Numbered from the stretch's first letter, positions 11,673 to 25,046 are shown. The stretch is 64,000 nucleotides of DNA from Varroa destructor (GCF_002443255.2 NW_019211454.1:9508248-9572247); one strand, 5' to 3'. A program made the numbers and translations. Notes: generated by a model from the sequence alone, not told the origin.

Positions 11673-11693
11673 CCGCGTGTTTCAAACACGCGG
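11673..11693. repeat. GC-rich palindrome, 10-bp arms
   Basis: CCGCGTGTTT and AAACACGCGG are exact reverse complements separated by one base. The sequence is CpG-rich in an AT-rich region. It could be a dimeric transcription-factor site or a short hairpin. Confidence 0.75.
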
Positions 11694-12315
11694 ATCAGCC
11701 CGGCACCGTTATATATTATGATCGTTAGTATAAACAAATACAAGATAAGGCCAAACATTATGCAGGACGACCATAAGCAAAATTACTTTGAGATACGATA
11801 TGAGTAACCGGCGAAACAAAATAAACGACAAGCAGAGATTTTACCTTTCCCTTCCGTGGCCCATTAAGCCATCTAACGAGAGTCAGCGCAGACAGGTAGC
11901 CTCGAACGCATACAAGTGCTCTATGCTATTCATTGTGCATAGGTTCTCTATCCTATCATACGGACTTAAGTTTGAGGTATCTGATTCCCTACGATATTAC
12001 GGATTAGCAATAGTGCGACGATGTTATAGAAAGGAGAAGATAATTTTTACTTTATGAAATCGTACCGTTTCACTATTAGTTGATACAACTTTAAACGGGT
12101 AGATGCTGCATCTGGGCGGTTAAGTTATATTGTATGGATATTGATCAGGTTTACTGATCAGGTTAAGTAGTTTGAAACGCCCACCGGACTGTTCTGATGT
12201 GAGAAGTAGCAACGAGACAGAGGCAGCGGAAATTGGCAACCCTTAGTCTGTTGGTACGATATATGGCACAGATGCACTCATACGGCGATACCCAATATGT
12301 AAAGCTCGAAAGAAG

Positions 12316-12411
12316 GCACCAACACGAAGAACAACAACAACAACAACAAACGACAAACCTGTTTGTCTAGTTCGTATAGTGTATTGTTGTTGTTGTTGTT
12401 GATGTTGGTGC
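12316..12411 (+). repeat. 96-nt nested fold-back built on CAA/TTG repeats
   Basis: Outer arms GCACCAAC (12316-12323) and GTTGGTGC (12404-12411) are exact complements. Inside them an (AAC)n tract at 12330-12349 faces a (TTG)n tract at 12384-12401. The tip is GACAAAC (12352-12358) and GTTTGTC (12361-12367) with a 2-nt loop. The size matches a microRNA precursor, but the repeat content suggests an expanded microsatellite pair. Confidence 0.7.
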
Positions 12412-13089
12412 TGTTTGTGTAACACAAATATCGAAACGATTAAAAAAATATTTGCATTAATGTTGTTAGTCTAACACAAAATCTCCTGCTGGGCTACCGG
12501 CTTGATAAACTGAGTTATAGGCTACAGGAGGTAATTTGTTAATCTAAACGATTTTTCGTGTTGGGATCCCAATCAAAAACTTTAGAGTTCGTTATGTCCA
12601 CGAAAAAAACGTACAGCATCTATGGGGATATGACGGATGACGGTGAATGCTTAGCCGGATGTATGGCGATCTTTTGCTTGTCTCGGTCTTTGAGCAAATG
12701 TTCCTCACACTTCCATGTGGACGAATAAGCTTCTTGGCTGAACAATTTACCATTTGTCAAACAATTGGCGGTAGCACCTGTGATAGATAAATGCTACATT
12801 GTTCAGTAACGTTCCCGTTCAGTATCTATGTATTTTCATTTCACTTATTGATTGGCAACAGCTGCTCTTTTACCAGCTCTATTCTCATTTTTCTGTCTGA
12901 TTTTACGAACAGTAGAAAAAAAACACATACAGCATTTTTTTTTTTTGCTTTAGCCGTTTGTAGGTTCGATAAGTTGCTGCTGTTCTAGCCGTGAGTGGAA
13001 ACTGGCCAGTGACTCAAAACAGAATCACCTACACGCCGAGCCTATTTTCAGGCGCGTACAGCAGTTTATATGATAGGCCCAACACTATC

Positions 13090-13110
13090 GTTGTTGTTGT
13101 TGTTGTTGTT
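13090..13110. repeat. (GTT)n microsatellite
   Basis: Seven GTT units occur in a row in non-coding DNA. Confidence 0.8.
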
Positions 13111-16100
13111 CAGAAATCGTTAGCACCGTCACAATTCGTAGCTAATGATGGTGTCGAAAAATGGCGTCGTTCGCAGTCTCTCGATCGTACGGGCACCCCT
13201 GAAGCAGCCATACCTGAACATTGACATATTTGCTATGTACTTGCTATCAGTCACTGTTCTACAGGCGCCCTCCATAACCGCATCCGCGGAGAAACACCTA
13301 TCCAAACATATAGCCGGTGCTCATAGGTGCCACTGTGTAATTAGCACGCATCCGCGTAAAGATTTACTTTTAAGGTTACATTGACATCCAGATCATAACA
13401 TTTCCATGACAGATACTATCCAATATGAGCAATTTCAATGAAATCATTAATACCTTTGCCATAGATACGCGATCAACGCAGGGTTATACAGATGCCATTT
13501 GAGTAAATTTGAGAACGCGTACTCCGAGCGAATTTCAACCCCAATCAAACCCACTGTGAAGCTACGAATCAGGCCGGCCCCACCAATGCGTTCATCTAAA
13601 CTAGGGCACTATTGAAACCTCTGCAATAAACCTATTGTGAGTTTGTCAAACCAATTCCCTTATTCGCAATGAGTAATGTTCATTTGCCCCCCTCCTCTAA
13701 ATACTATCAGTATCATTATGGTCTTTGCCGCTTACCGTATCCACTCCCTCAGGTGAAATAATAGAGGTTCGGCGTTATTTTGAAAGCGAACTTAGCAGCA
13801 GCGGCAGTTGCCATCGTTACAAAAGGATACTGAAAACGTTAACGGGAAACAACGCTGGATAAGGAACGCTCTCGTCTGATTAGCGCAAATGCTGTCGTCA
13901 TCCAGATGGCTTTCTACCAGTGTGCGTTGAAGAATGGACTATTATTATAAACGATGGGTGATTTCCGAAAGCTTAAGAAAAGACGATAGGGTGGCGAGCG
14001 GGCTGAAGAACCTGGCCTTAGCAGAATATTCAGCAACAGCTATAGTAGTAAAAGCTTGTCGGACACCTTTTTGCCGAGATTTTACATATTAGTCGATACT
14101 AGCACCTAATTGATCGTCTGATCGATCTGACGTGTTTGTTGAGCGAATGTCTACACTCAAAATGTTTATGTCGAGATTTATGTCTGATTCTACTGATGTG
14201 TTAAGCATTTGTGTGTCAACGGCCGACTCTTAGTAGAAAGCACCGGCCTTATTTTGCCGTGCAAGACTTGAGATAATCGATCACTAACTTGATGCGGTAA
14301 CATATAGCTATCGCAGACAACCCGTACAGCTGGGATAAATGGGTACGTGGGCGCACGTCTCCAACGCAAAGCAGGAACAACAAAAACACAGTACGACTAT
14401 ACGTCAAAACAGGATTTATTCAAAAGTTATCCGCTGCTGCTTTCATGCCAATTGTATGCACTAACTAGAATAGTAAACAAAAGCAATAAAACTACCGATG
14501 ATTTCGATGACATTGTAGAACGTAACGTACTGGAATGAACCGATACCTCTTCGACGAGAGAAAAGAAACAAACATTTAATGGGTTAGTCCTCCCTGTTGT
14601 CTGTTTTAATCAAATGATGCCAATGACTGGCCTTTCAGACTAGGAATTGGTAACGTGGTTGTTTGCGGCACCGTTTGTCAACGAAACCACTCCCCCTGCC
14701 GTACTCGAATCCAATCGATCTCGAAGTATCCTTTCGGTGGATATGATGACATTGCGCAAATTGAACAAGTTGATGAATTTTCTATCGGTAACGAGCGCAC
14801 CCATATGTGTTCTGCTTCATTCGATTGTGTTCGGTGATGCCACCTTTAAACAGCAAAGATTGATCATTGATACCCATTGACCTGGTCGTGACATTGCATG
14901 TTCATCAGCAGCCTTCTTGCCTTAGGGGCAAGAGCCAACTATCTGCTCGCATTGATAAACAGCCGAATCATTTCAGTAAGGCTCCGGCATTGCCAACAAG
15001 CGCGATAAAAACAGTGACAGGTACTCCGATATTCGACATCGGCCTTAGACCGATCACAGCGACATCGATAGCAATAGGCAATCTATTTGGCCACGTCTTC
15101 TTCTGTTAGCCTTGAGGGTGTCCGCTGTGGCTATGGCACTGGGCTTGTTCTCCTGATGCTGCAATGGTTGCCTACTAAACCCAGGAACCCATTGTGATAT
15201 GGTCTAGGTTCAAAAGCGGGCGTAGATAGTTGTCATTTTGTGATGGCAGGGGCCACCGGCCCGTTGAAGCAACGCTCTTTTAATAATTAAACTGATGCTT
15301 AACTAACGTTTGTTCCCTATAGTAGAAACATAATAGACAAACGTGACAAATTCGAGCACGCCTGGTTTCCGATTCGATTCGGAGCTAACACTCAATGACG
15401 TTGTCCAGCGTGAATTTTATTGCACTTCTTCTATGTGAATTGTGTTTAAAAATGCATCCATAGCATCGTGCCAAAGCGAGTGTTGTCCACTCCAATTGCG
15501 CCGAGAAGTTTGTTTTTACAAACAAAAGTACGTTAAGTTACGAAACATAGCAACTTAAGTTAGAGACACTGAAGACGAAATCGTTTCGTGCTGAAAGGAG
15601 CCAGCCGGCTAGCGCACTGCTCAACTAAGACTTTATGAATGCAACGCCTAAAACATGCACTAACTATAGAGCGCAGTCAGGTGCTTGTGCCATAAAGCGT
15701 CACATCTTGTTTTTATTATAACGATATGTTTGGCTTTTTCTACGTAACGTGTTTGACTTTCATTACATCTATGATATAAACGTCTATATTCAAGTTACCT
15801 ATGCCGCAAACAACAAACATTTACAACAGACTTAACCCATTGACTGCTGCACAATTCGGGGAAATTTGCGTCGGGTAGTTAACAAACAGCGAGACAATAT
15901 TTCGTCCCATTTCTTGTCTGCAGTATAAACCGATATCGCAGCGGTCGTCCCCGAACAATTCAGGGACCTCAATGATATCAAGGTGTAAGGGTGGTCAGAA
16001 GGTACGCACTTCTCTTCGCTTTCTTAGATTTATTATTATTATTACTTGAATTTTATCGAGCTAACAAAAGTAAAGTGACATTGAAAAGTCGACTAATGAT

Positions 16101-16758
16101 CAACGGATGCCAGTAACAAGTGGGCGTACGCTTTGTTCTCTCCCGTTTTCCCAATTTTCGTCATCGGTGGTTCCAGAAACATCGAAGTTCTCTACCGTGA
16201 CAGTTTTTTTTTGTCGAGGTCGTTCACCTTAACACATTCTCGTGGGCAATTAGCTTCTTTAGCTTATCCAGTCACCGCACAATTTTCTGCCACTTGTGTT
16301 GTTTGGCCCAGCCCCCTTTTCCTATTTCGTGAAGGTCGATGCACATCGGGTGTGTAATCTCGGAGCAGGAAGCAGGGATACCGTTTGATGCTACTGCACT
16401 ATCGAGTACAGCTCTGGAACGGCCATTCCTGGGGCAACGGCCTATCAACAGCCGCTTACACAATCAATTGGCATAGCTTACACACAGAGACATCGATCAA
16501 TCGACTATCGAAATGAGCAGATAGCGTAAAGTACTCACTCTCGAATAATAATCCCAACGAGTAGTTTACCGATCTATTGAATGACGGGCCTAGCTGTCGT
16601 CATGAGCAATGGAATCTGTCGAACAATCCGTCCATTAAGGTGTCCTGTCCAACGAAAACATTCGATGCACACGCATATTGGTTGCGCCTGTCAGTCGACT
16701 CATTTGCTACCGATGCCGTCGCTATTCCGTTGCTCCCGCCATCATTTCAACTCCTTAG

Positions 16759-16905
16759 ACAACGATTCAGACAATCAGCATTCCATTGAATCCCCACCCG
16801 TCCCTGTTGCGACCTACCAGCAAAGCCCGATGCAGCCCACAGCGAAACACCCAATGTCAATAGACGCGACGACTCAAGCCCAACTCGGCCAAGCGGACGT
16901 TTCCG
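16759..16905 (+). CDS. Candidate 49-codon exon, Gln/Pro/Ser-rich linker-like peptide
   Basis: A strong acceptor (GCTCCCGCCATCATTTCAAC then TCCTTAG) ends at 16758. The following 147 nt are open with coding-like composition. The peptide is polar, with SIESPPVPVATYQQSPMQPT in the middle, like an unstructured linker of a regulatory protein. A usable but weak donor (TCCG then GTACGG) follows. The exon is symmetric, phase 1 to phase 1. Other frames across 16.58-16.79 kb are also open, so the reading frame is not certain. No family is recognised. Confidence 0.35.
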
Positions 16906-19390
16906 GTACGGTGCGATCTTATCAATCGTATAGTGCCATTATTATCCATGTATCTATTTGTACCTCGATGTACATCTATCTACTGATATGCACCTATGCA
17001 CGGTAGGTACATTAGAAGAACTGTTCGCGTTTTGCGTTGGTTCTCCTATCGTAACCACCTGCAAAGATACTCCCCTACAATAAGTGAATGTACCTGCAAT
17101 TTCATAGTCATTTTACAATAATAGGACTAACAATAATGGCTATTATAGTGATCACTTCGCTGTGGCCCAGTGGGGCCCAATAGCTAGTTAGCTATTGACT
17201 ATTGTATAATAAGAAAAGACGTTAACGCTTTTTTATTGTATAGCAGCAACGTCAGCATTATCGGGATTCAGTGAACGTTGTTTGAAAAACGTCATTTTTT
17301 ATGAAGGAGGATGGAAGTACTTTAGAAAGCGCTTGAGGCGTCGAAGCAGATCGCCGTGACAATAGAATGAAACGGGCAGAACGATTTTTGTTTGTGGCCG
17401 AGCTGTCACGGCAACGCTTGCGGGGGCAGGACATCACGTTTTGTACGTTTCCATTTCATATATGAGATATAAAAAGGGACGAGCGAATTGTCTGCAACAT
17501 AACTACTGGGCGTTCGCATTTCACTGGACGCGGTACGACATAGCGCAAAACGTTACTGCCTTTTTCTTAATTACAAATCTTGTATCTCACTACAATATAA
17601 TACCATCTTCACACAGAAACACATTATATCACTCAGGACAGCGGATGATTAAATACAGAGAAATCAGCTGTGCTTAGGAATAGGCTTAACTTGTGCAGTT
17701 TGCCTCGACAACGCGCCTCGATTTAGCAGAGTTTTCGGAAGAAAATAGGGGACCCGTTGAAGAAAAACAGTGTACAATGACGGACTTGTATTTGGTCGAG
17801 TCTTTTCCCTGTTCGTTTACACCAGCACAGATACGTGTGTATAATTCAGTACGGGTACTGTTTGTCTAGCTCCTGTATGCTGATATTTTCCCTAGAGAAA
17901 AAAAGGGTCCTTTCGTATGAATAGATGACTAATTAGCTCATCAGCAAACGAGCTAATTAACTAAGACGGCATATGCCACTGCTAGCAATATAGTTGTATC
18001 GCAGCGTACTTTTTTTGCCCAAGCGACAAACAACAATTGGACATAAGTATTTCGTCGTGAAAAAACATCAGAAGGTAGCGCTATCCTCAAACGCTCGTGC
18101 GATCTTCACCGGTACGGACACTGTGATTAGGTCGATAAAGGCCTAACGCAGCGTCGGTACTCTTCGTTTGCCCTCGTCGGGAAATCGTTGCCGCATTGCA
18201 TGGCGCAGAGGCGTTGTCATCGTTGATGCAGCAAAATTTGCTCTTCCACGCATGCGTCCTTCGAAAGAAACAGACTTACTAAGAAAAGCCTATACACATA
18301 CATAGTTTTCCTATAAAATCCAGTTTTGATTCGACGATCACCGATTCACCGTGAATATAGTCTTAGCCTAGCTAGCCGCTTCGCTATGTAAAGGAGAGGC
18401 GTACAATAGTGAAGAACGCCGTTAACCCATTTTCTGTTTTTTTTTTTCTTACGCGCCAGACTACTATATATCCTGTCTAGATATTTCCGACGTATCTTCG
18501 TTTGTTAACTTAGATCAGCTGATCAAGCCGTCAATTGACTAGGGGGAAAATACCAAAGGCTATTTAGGATTTATAACTTAAACGAACCGTTCAATCAGCG
18601 CACTCGAGCGCGTACTAAGATCCTCTCTACATAAGCTGATGATAACCCTGAATCTAAAGCATATGCCTGTAGCGATAAAGAGCGACACGTATTATTCTTT
18701 TTGCTAGCACAATTAACGACAGATAAATATTCGTAGACAAAGGATTAAAGTTCAAATTAAATGAAAGTTTCTCTTGTTTGTAATAATTTTTTTTGAAAAA
18801 CTTCGAAGAAGTTCTCGGTGGTGTACCGGTGAAACGATGTGATTAATTGTCTACACAGGTTAGTTGACATACTACTCAATCTATGAATTGTTTACGCAGC
18901 CCTACGAAATTAAGGCCCGTAAAATTTTCTCAATATAATAAGTGACCCGACACTAGAATCGTACAGAGCCTGTCTACCGAGAATGTTTACAGGGAACTAT
19001 CCCCATCTTGCAGTTACTTCTAAACATTGAGCCTAAGGCTAACAATTAAAATTAGCTCGTAGGCTCATTCAAAGCCCATACACTAAAACAGCTTATATCG
19101 TATGTTTAGCTTCAATCGAACATAACATAACACTATTGTATTTGACAACCATGATTACAGAACGAATATTTTTTAAAAGATCAACGAAGTTGTGCACTGT
19201 ATATCTATACATAAAGTTTTTTACTTAGATGCCCGCCTTAACTTGAAAATTTTAGTCTTAACTCCCATATTTAATTTGTATGAACACTCACCGCTAAAGA
19301 AATCAATCGACCACAAAAATCATTCACGCAAACAAAAAAGGTTTTATACAACCTAAACGCTATTTCCAGCACATAATAGTTTACCTTAAG
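16906..19390. other. Gene-poor stretch
   Basis: No coding feature is recognised. A 10-bp inverted repeat with a 10-nt loop lies at 17930-17959; the rest is AT-rich unique sequence. Confidence 0.4.
17930..17959. repeat. Inverted repeat, 10-bp arms
   Basis: TAATTAGCTC at 17930-17939 and GAGCTAATTA at 17950-17959 are exact complements with a 10-nt loop. The arms contain homeodomain-type TAAT cores. Confidence 0.6.
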
Positions 19391-19532
19391 AGGCTGATGT
19401 GCCGACAATATATCATCAGACAAGATGACGTCTGCGTTAGTACTTTGGCGGACAATATCCGCATTTCGTCGCCAACGCCATTGAGTACAATTTGTTATCC
19501 AACGAATGCTAAGGCACGTCCAAGCAGGTCGG
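19391..19532 (+). CDS. Candidate 47-codon exon, unknown
   Basis: An acceptor (TTTACCTTAAG) at 19390 opens a 47-codon frame that ends at a donor (TCGG then GTGAGG). The peptide starts RLMCRQYIIRQDDVCVSTL and ends in a Ser/Pro/Arg-rich segment. It would leave in phase 1. No homology is recognised and the acceptor is only moderate. Confidence 0.22.
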
Positions 19533-22500
19533 GTGAGGAACCCTATCGACGCGCCTGTTCATCTGTCAGGATCAGTCCTCTTGTCGGCTATAACCGATCC
19601 AGCAACATCCAGCGATATTGTGCAGACTTCTGATTGAAATTTTTCGAAAGCTACATAACTACCTCTTCTCCCCCTATGAGTATTTGATTAAAACGTCTGA
19701 TATTGAAATACGCTGCTATTCAGATGTGGCCAAGGTGTCTGGCATGGCATGAAACCCTTCACGCTCATTAGTAATATATATCAGCATGACTAGCAGACAT
19801 TCGAAATATACGTACCGTCAGCTAATAAGCTCAGCTATTCGATCGTTCAGAAAAAACGAAATATATATATAGTTGGCTGATATGTAGTAATTTGTCGCTG
19901 CCATCCATTATCCAACAATTCTATTTATTACGGGTACAGCCTTCAAGAAGGCTTCTTGTCGCCTGCCATAAAGGCCGCTTGATCGATGTACAAACACGCA
20001 GCAGTTCTAATGAAAACGGAAACCAATTTTTCCCTCAAGTCGTCGCACCTCAAAAGCAGTCATCTTTTACGGCGTTCGCAAGTGCAAAGATAAGATAATA
20101 TATATATTTTTCTAAAATGATATATAAATATTATCCCAATTGATAGATGAATGACTAGAAAACGTAAAATACAGCTATTTTCATAGGTGTGTGATGCCAA
20201 AATAGTAACGATTCGTCATGTATCCCTAACGAGTATGCCTATAATTCGGATGAAGGCGTTAATAGCCAACCTCATAAGCAAAACGTTAAATAGATTTTAA
20301 GCAAAAAACGTTGTAGATGATATGTCTATTACCTGCCGTTAAGCAGCGCTGCCTTGGGCGGCCGGTGAAGGCGCCCTTCCCAGCCTACGCCGGGATAGGC
20401 GTCCCATGATTTAGCAGTAGGTAAACCACAGTCACGAAGACCAGTGGATTTCGTACAAGCAACATTTGATTTAGTGTGTTTGTATGGTGCAGAAATGCCA
20501 TGGAACAAGTGACCTCCTTGTCACTGCGGATGGCAGAGGTGACCCTTTGTCTTTGCAGAGCTGCAGAGGCAATCGCTACGTAGGTTAAGATATTTAGGTT
20601 TTATAATGCATGGCGCTATTTGTTATTAGACATGTGTATACTTATAGCATATACGGTTACTTTTCGATTTGTTAGACAATCGAAGCCAGGCAGCGATGAG
20701 AAAATGCTAGAATATTCTCATCGAGGAATAGAATGTTTCTCATCTCGCCACACCTGGAATTTATATATTTTATATACACACACAATTGAATCGCATAGTG
20801 CTTGCAAAGCAGGTACGCGTTTCGGCGAGCGGTTCCTGTCATGGCAGATTTTTTTCATTATTCTGGGGTACCCCTACTCTCATCGGACATCCTACACTTA
20901 GGTAAATCGTAGTCGACGAAGTTACCTGTCGTTCATTCCAACAGATTTCTATCGTGCACTGAACAGCGACATACTTTAGTGTTATACCGACGAGACTTTC
21001 CACTGAGCGGCTTCAACGTCCATTGGATATGCTTGCACGTTCTCTGACTGAAGATAATGGAAAATGTTCTTCACTTCAAAGTATGACTAGCTTACCTTAT
21101 CCCCGTTATGACATAGTTATTTTTTAATCATTTATGGGCTTTGATTATGTGTTTCTAGTTATGTCCTTCGTGTTCGACCGTTATGAATGAATTACGTTAG
21201 GTCACGGCATTACCCCTGACCCCCATTACTGCTAACGTGTGTAATTAGTCCTATGGAGTTTTAGCTGCTAACGTTTTAGATGACACCGTGAAGTGACCCC
21301 CTAAGATGATTAGGCAAAATGTCACAGCAGGTATGAAGCGAGATAATGATGGCTCTGTAGATGATTTTCAAGATAGTATATGTCTTCGATCCTTTAAAGT
21401 GAGCAGTCTGCCAGAAACGAAGTCAACATCCTCCTATAGTAACTCGATTCGTATTACGATGTTGCCTATCACAACTACCCAATCCCACTGGAGCATACCG
21501 TTGAAGATATCGAAAAATGTTGGGTTTCGACGAAGTAAGTCTTTGTTTCTAACGGCTATGTTATGAGCAATGGAAAATAATCACACTTTTCCTACATCGT
21601 TATTTGTACATATCTATCGTTTAATTGTATTGTATCTTTCTTCGTTCCGACGTTTTGCATAACTAGATGTCGTCGTCCAAACATAGCCAACTGATTCTAA
21701 CTCGATAACATTGTTTCTCGTGTACTTATAATGGCCCGTACTCGGAAAAGTTCAACGTTTCTTTTCGAAACAAAACGTAATACATTCAACACTACCTGAA
21801 AACCCGTTGATAGTTATAAAGGTTACATGCGGTTATCACGTGTTTGGCAGATATAGGTCCAGAGCCATATGCTTATGCCGCCACCGAATTTCGATTTTTG
21901 CTTATGGCCATGTGCAACACAAACTACAGTAAAAATCCAGCTAAAATTTATTATCGCCATTGGAATACTGAGCCTCGACGTTTCTGAGAGTATTGTTGCT
22001 AACATCCGCCTTACTAAAGCGTTTATTTCATCACACACGTACAATATAAACACCTATCCCATATATATATATTTCGGGTTTACCAGAATTATCGAGCAAT
22101 AGACCCGTAACCATATTCCTATCGGAGTATCAAGTATATTCTATTGCGTCGGCAAAGTTATCACCATAAGCGAACTGAGTGTCACGATGCTTCAGGCTTA
22201 TTTTATCCGGTCTTCTTTTTACTACACGATGCATCGACGATCGTCGTACGAAGTGTCACCATTGTAAATGCTACGAACGTTACCGTGATCATAGAATATG
22301 CGTGCAGAGTCAACAGGAAAAGCGACGTTTTGTTAGGTAAATTTCGATTCGACCTTGGGGTCTGATTGCGTAACTGGCCGGCATGGTTTTCCGTGAACTC
22401 AAGGGTAAGCGCTCAGATCTCGGCATTGTCGTAGGCTTCCGGTAACTTAGTACCTAGAAATTCAAAGTGTAAAAAGTTCAGTGATCTATAGAAGCGAAAC

Positions 22501-23445
22501 ACTGTATCGCGATTTAAGTAATTTGGCAGTTTTCTATGGAAAGTTTGCGTAGAAACCACGCTAATGGGTACTATGCAGATTGCTAACTTAGAGTAAAGGG
22601 AAGAACTGGCTCGTCTGGCTGGCGCGGTTTCCACTAATAGGTGTTGTAACATTCTACCAAAAATTACGTATTAGTTAGTTCGGTTTAAGATATATAAGCT
22701 ATCACCATGTAATTAGAATGTGTTTTGTTTTAAACTAAAGCAGCTGTCGATTGTATGATGACTACGGTGAACATTTTTTAGGAAGCTGACCACGCTAGAA
22801 CACAGCCAGACGAGAGAATTTTTTTACCATTTGCAGGTATCCTATATTTTTAATAATTTAACTTGTAAAAATATTTTCGTCACATTACTATCCGTATTAT
22901 TCAATGCGACGCGAAAATATTTCTCTATTACGATCCAATTTCCGATAGTCCAATATTTTAGGGATGCAAAACAACGTCTGGATGAACCAGGTTTCCCGTC
23001 TAAAGCAGAGCAAGCATGAATATCCCACTCTTGTTTCCGACACGCAGGTACTGACACAAATCCTGGCCAAATAAACCAGCAGGATGAGGCAAAAAATGGT
23101 CTCGTAGGGTAAATTGCGGCGCTCCGTCTCCACCTTGTTTCACGGTAGCGCCTTGTCCACGCTAGAAAAGAACAAAAGAGCAATAGCGTTGGATCGCGAT
23201 GGACTCTATTGGTCATTTCAAAGCTTTTAAATAATGAAAGCTTTCGTATATATATTACATTACGAGTTGTCTCTTAAACTCACTTTTTTGCTTTGTTTGA
23301 GCACTGAAGTTATAACATGTGATGTTGTATTGAACTTTGAACGTTTCTCGACAACTGCGATGACGCCTTATAGATGTCACAGGAGTGTTGGGTATTCCGT
23401 GCCCGGATTTGCTGTCTCGCACGAGCAAAGGGGATGTTTGTCTAA

Positions 23446-23448
<3 letters not shown>
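19533..23448. other. Gene-poor stretch with isolated coding-like patches
   Basis: No recognised gene. Points of note are a GC-rich patch at 20.34-20.41 kb with a good minus-strand donor, a coding-like frame closed by stops at 21443-21534 with a perfect GTAAGT donor, and a region at 22.98-23.19 kb where all three minus-strand frames are open. None could be tied to a known protein. Confidence 0.35.
21443..21534 (+). pseudogene. Coding-like fragment with perfect donor but blocked 5' side
   Basis: Thirty codons read as YYDVAYHNYPIPLEHTVEDI and onward, a composition typical of real protein, and end exactly at a consensus donor (GTAAGT at 21535). However TAG and TAA occur back to back at 21437-21442, immediately before the frame, and no in-frame acceptor lies in between. 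It may be a decayed exon, an exon in a different frame, or chance. Confidence 0.2.

Positions 23449-23494
<46 letters not shown>
23449..23494. repeat. (TC)n microsatellite
   Basis: A 46-bp uninterrupted CT/AG dinucleotide run. Confidence 0.95.
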
Positions 23495-23495
<1 letters not shown>

Positions 23496-24418
23496 ACCTT
23501 GCCTTTAGATACAAGACTTCTAAAACTCCTCGAAATATTTGAGTGTGCTTTTGTCCGACTTTATCTTTCACCATTCGTGCGCGTGTTTAGTGCAACGTAC
23601 ATGCCTTTTTCCTGCTTCCGCCATCAATCGTCCCTGCGAACGGACCGCTCGTCAACAGTATAATACAGCTTTTCGCCGCCAATTATGTATTTAGCTCTAT
23701 ATTATGCAGTCAGTTTCGTCGAGGCCACGGATCGCCCTCTGGTGGCTTCGGCACGTACAGAATGTACCATCTCTAAGCTAGGAGTGGTCGCGTAAAAACT
23801 GCCCGTTTATCGGCGTTAATGGACAGCGCAGCACAACGTGCGTGCTTCTGCTTAGGAATGCTTCTGCACGTGCTTCTGATCTATGGAATTCATTTGGTCC
23901 ATGAGTGATGGCGTGAACCCGTGTAGGAAATGATTGTGTAGTTTAGACCTCGTCATGCTACGTCGTTACTTTGACGACCTGAATCATCTGTAGCTCGACT
24001 CAGTTGTTGAGATGCGCAAACACGTTGCAAATCAAAGCAATACTGTTAGCACCGGCAAAACTGACAGAACGGGAAAAAACGTAATACGTTCCATAGTGGT
24101 TAGAAGGGGTATCTTTTCGTACGGAGCATTGAAGACGAGGCACGGAGATCATTCGATGTCGATGTGGCAGAGACGGACATAATAACGTCACGACGTGTCC
24201 CGACATTCTATCTCACAAATAGTTTTTGATTTATTGTATTATATATGTCAATGCCGTCTAGATAAGTAATAAGAGTTGGTCTGTGGGTATCTAGTACTCC
24301 GTATAGATCAATACGTGATACACGGGCAATTATGAACTTATATATATAAGGATCCAATAGCGAGCACGACAATTGTCGTTATGTCAAAGAGTGAATCTGT
24401 ATTCCATCGAAAAAATTG

Positions 24419-24421
<3 letters not shown>

Positions 24422-24465
<44 letters not shown>
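24422..24465. repeat. (TA)n microsatellite
   Basis: A 44-bp uninterrupted TA run. Confidence 0.95.
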
Positions 24466-24467
<2 letters not shown>

Positions 24468-25046
24468 CCAGAGCCCTTAACTCTCGCGCGAAGGATTCGT
24501 CCCTTACAGGCCAGTGTAACAAGTAACGTGCTAAACTGGCTAGTATAGCACTGCGAGTTGCACTGTAGCCCATTGATTCACGGTGCAGTCTAGAATAGGC
24601 CAAATATATTCGCTCAGTTCAAGTCTCGAGTTAGGACATATGTTCAGGATCATGGCTGATCCATTTTCTAACATTATAAATTTAGGGGCAGCCGAACGGG
24701 TGTAATCAGCCACGTTCGGACCCTGTACGAATCACAGTATTTATCTGCCAGAAATGTAGAAAATGGAAGGGAATAAGCAATAGCATCTTTTCTATTGTCT
24801 TAGATCGCTAGGCTTTGCTAATGCTGAACAGACCTATCAGTAATGCTCGTCATAATCGTCATAGTCGTACTCCGATCTGTCCCGAAGGTGTAGCTACATC
24901 TGTTTCCGTATCACCCCCTGTGCACTAGTAAGGGATAGACTCCAAAAATGCCCTTTCGTATATTCGCGTTTTCACAACCAGAGCCCGAACGATGCACAAG
25001 TTATTGCTATTTATATAATATAGTTTTTATAGTTGTTTAATAATAG

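Larger units (their letters stand above)
11605..16758. other. Gene-poor stretch with palindromes and fold-backs
   Basis: No recognisable gene. It contains a near-perfect 21-bp palindrome at 11673-11693, a nested (CAA)n/(TTG)n fold-back at 12316-12411 and a (GTT)n tract at 13090-13110. Short open frames around 14.3-15.1 kb have no splice sites or composition that would support them. Confidence 0.4.

Noticed and set aside
22842..23216. 124-codon minus ORF
   Set aside because: The start and end are AT-rich and unstructured; only the middle patch is interesting and it is open in all frames, so this frame is not favoured.
23449..23494. Overlapping ORFs rich in SLSLSL or RERERE
   Set aside because: They are translations of the CT dinucleotide repeat.
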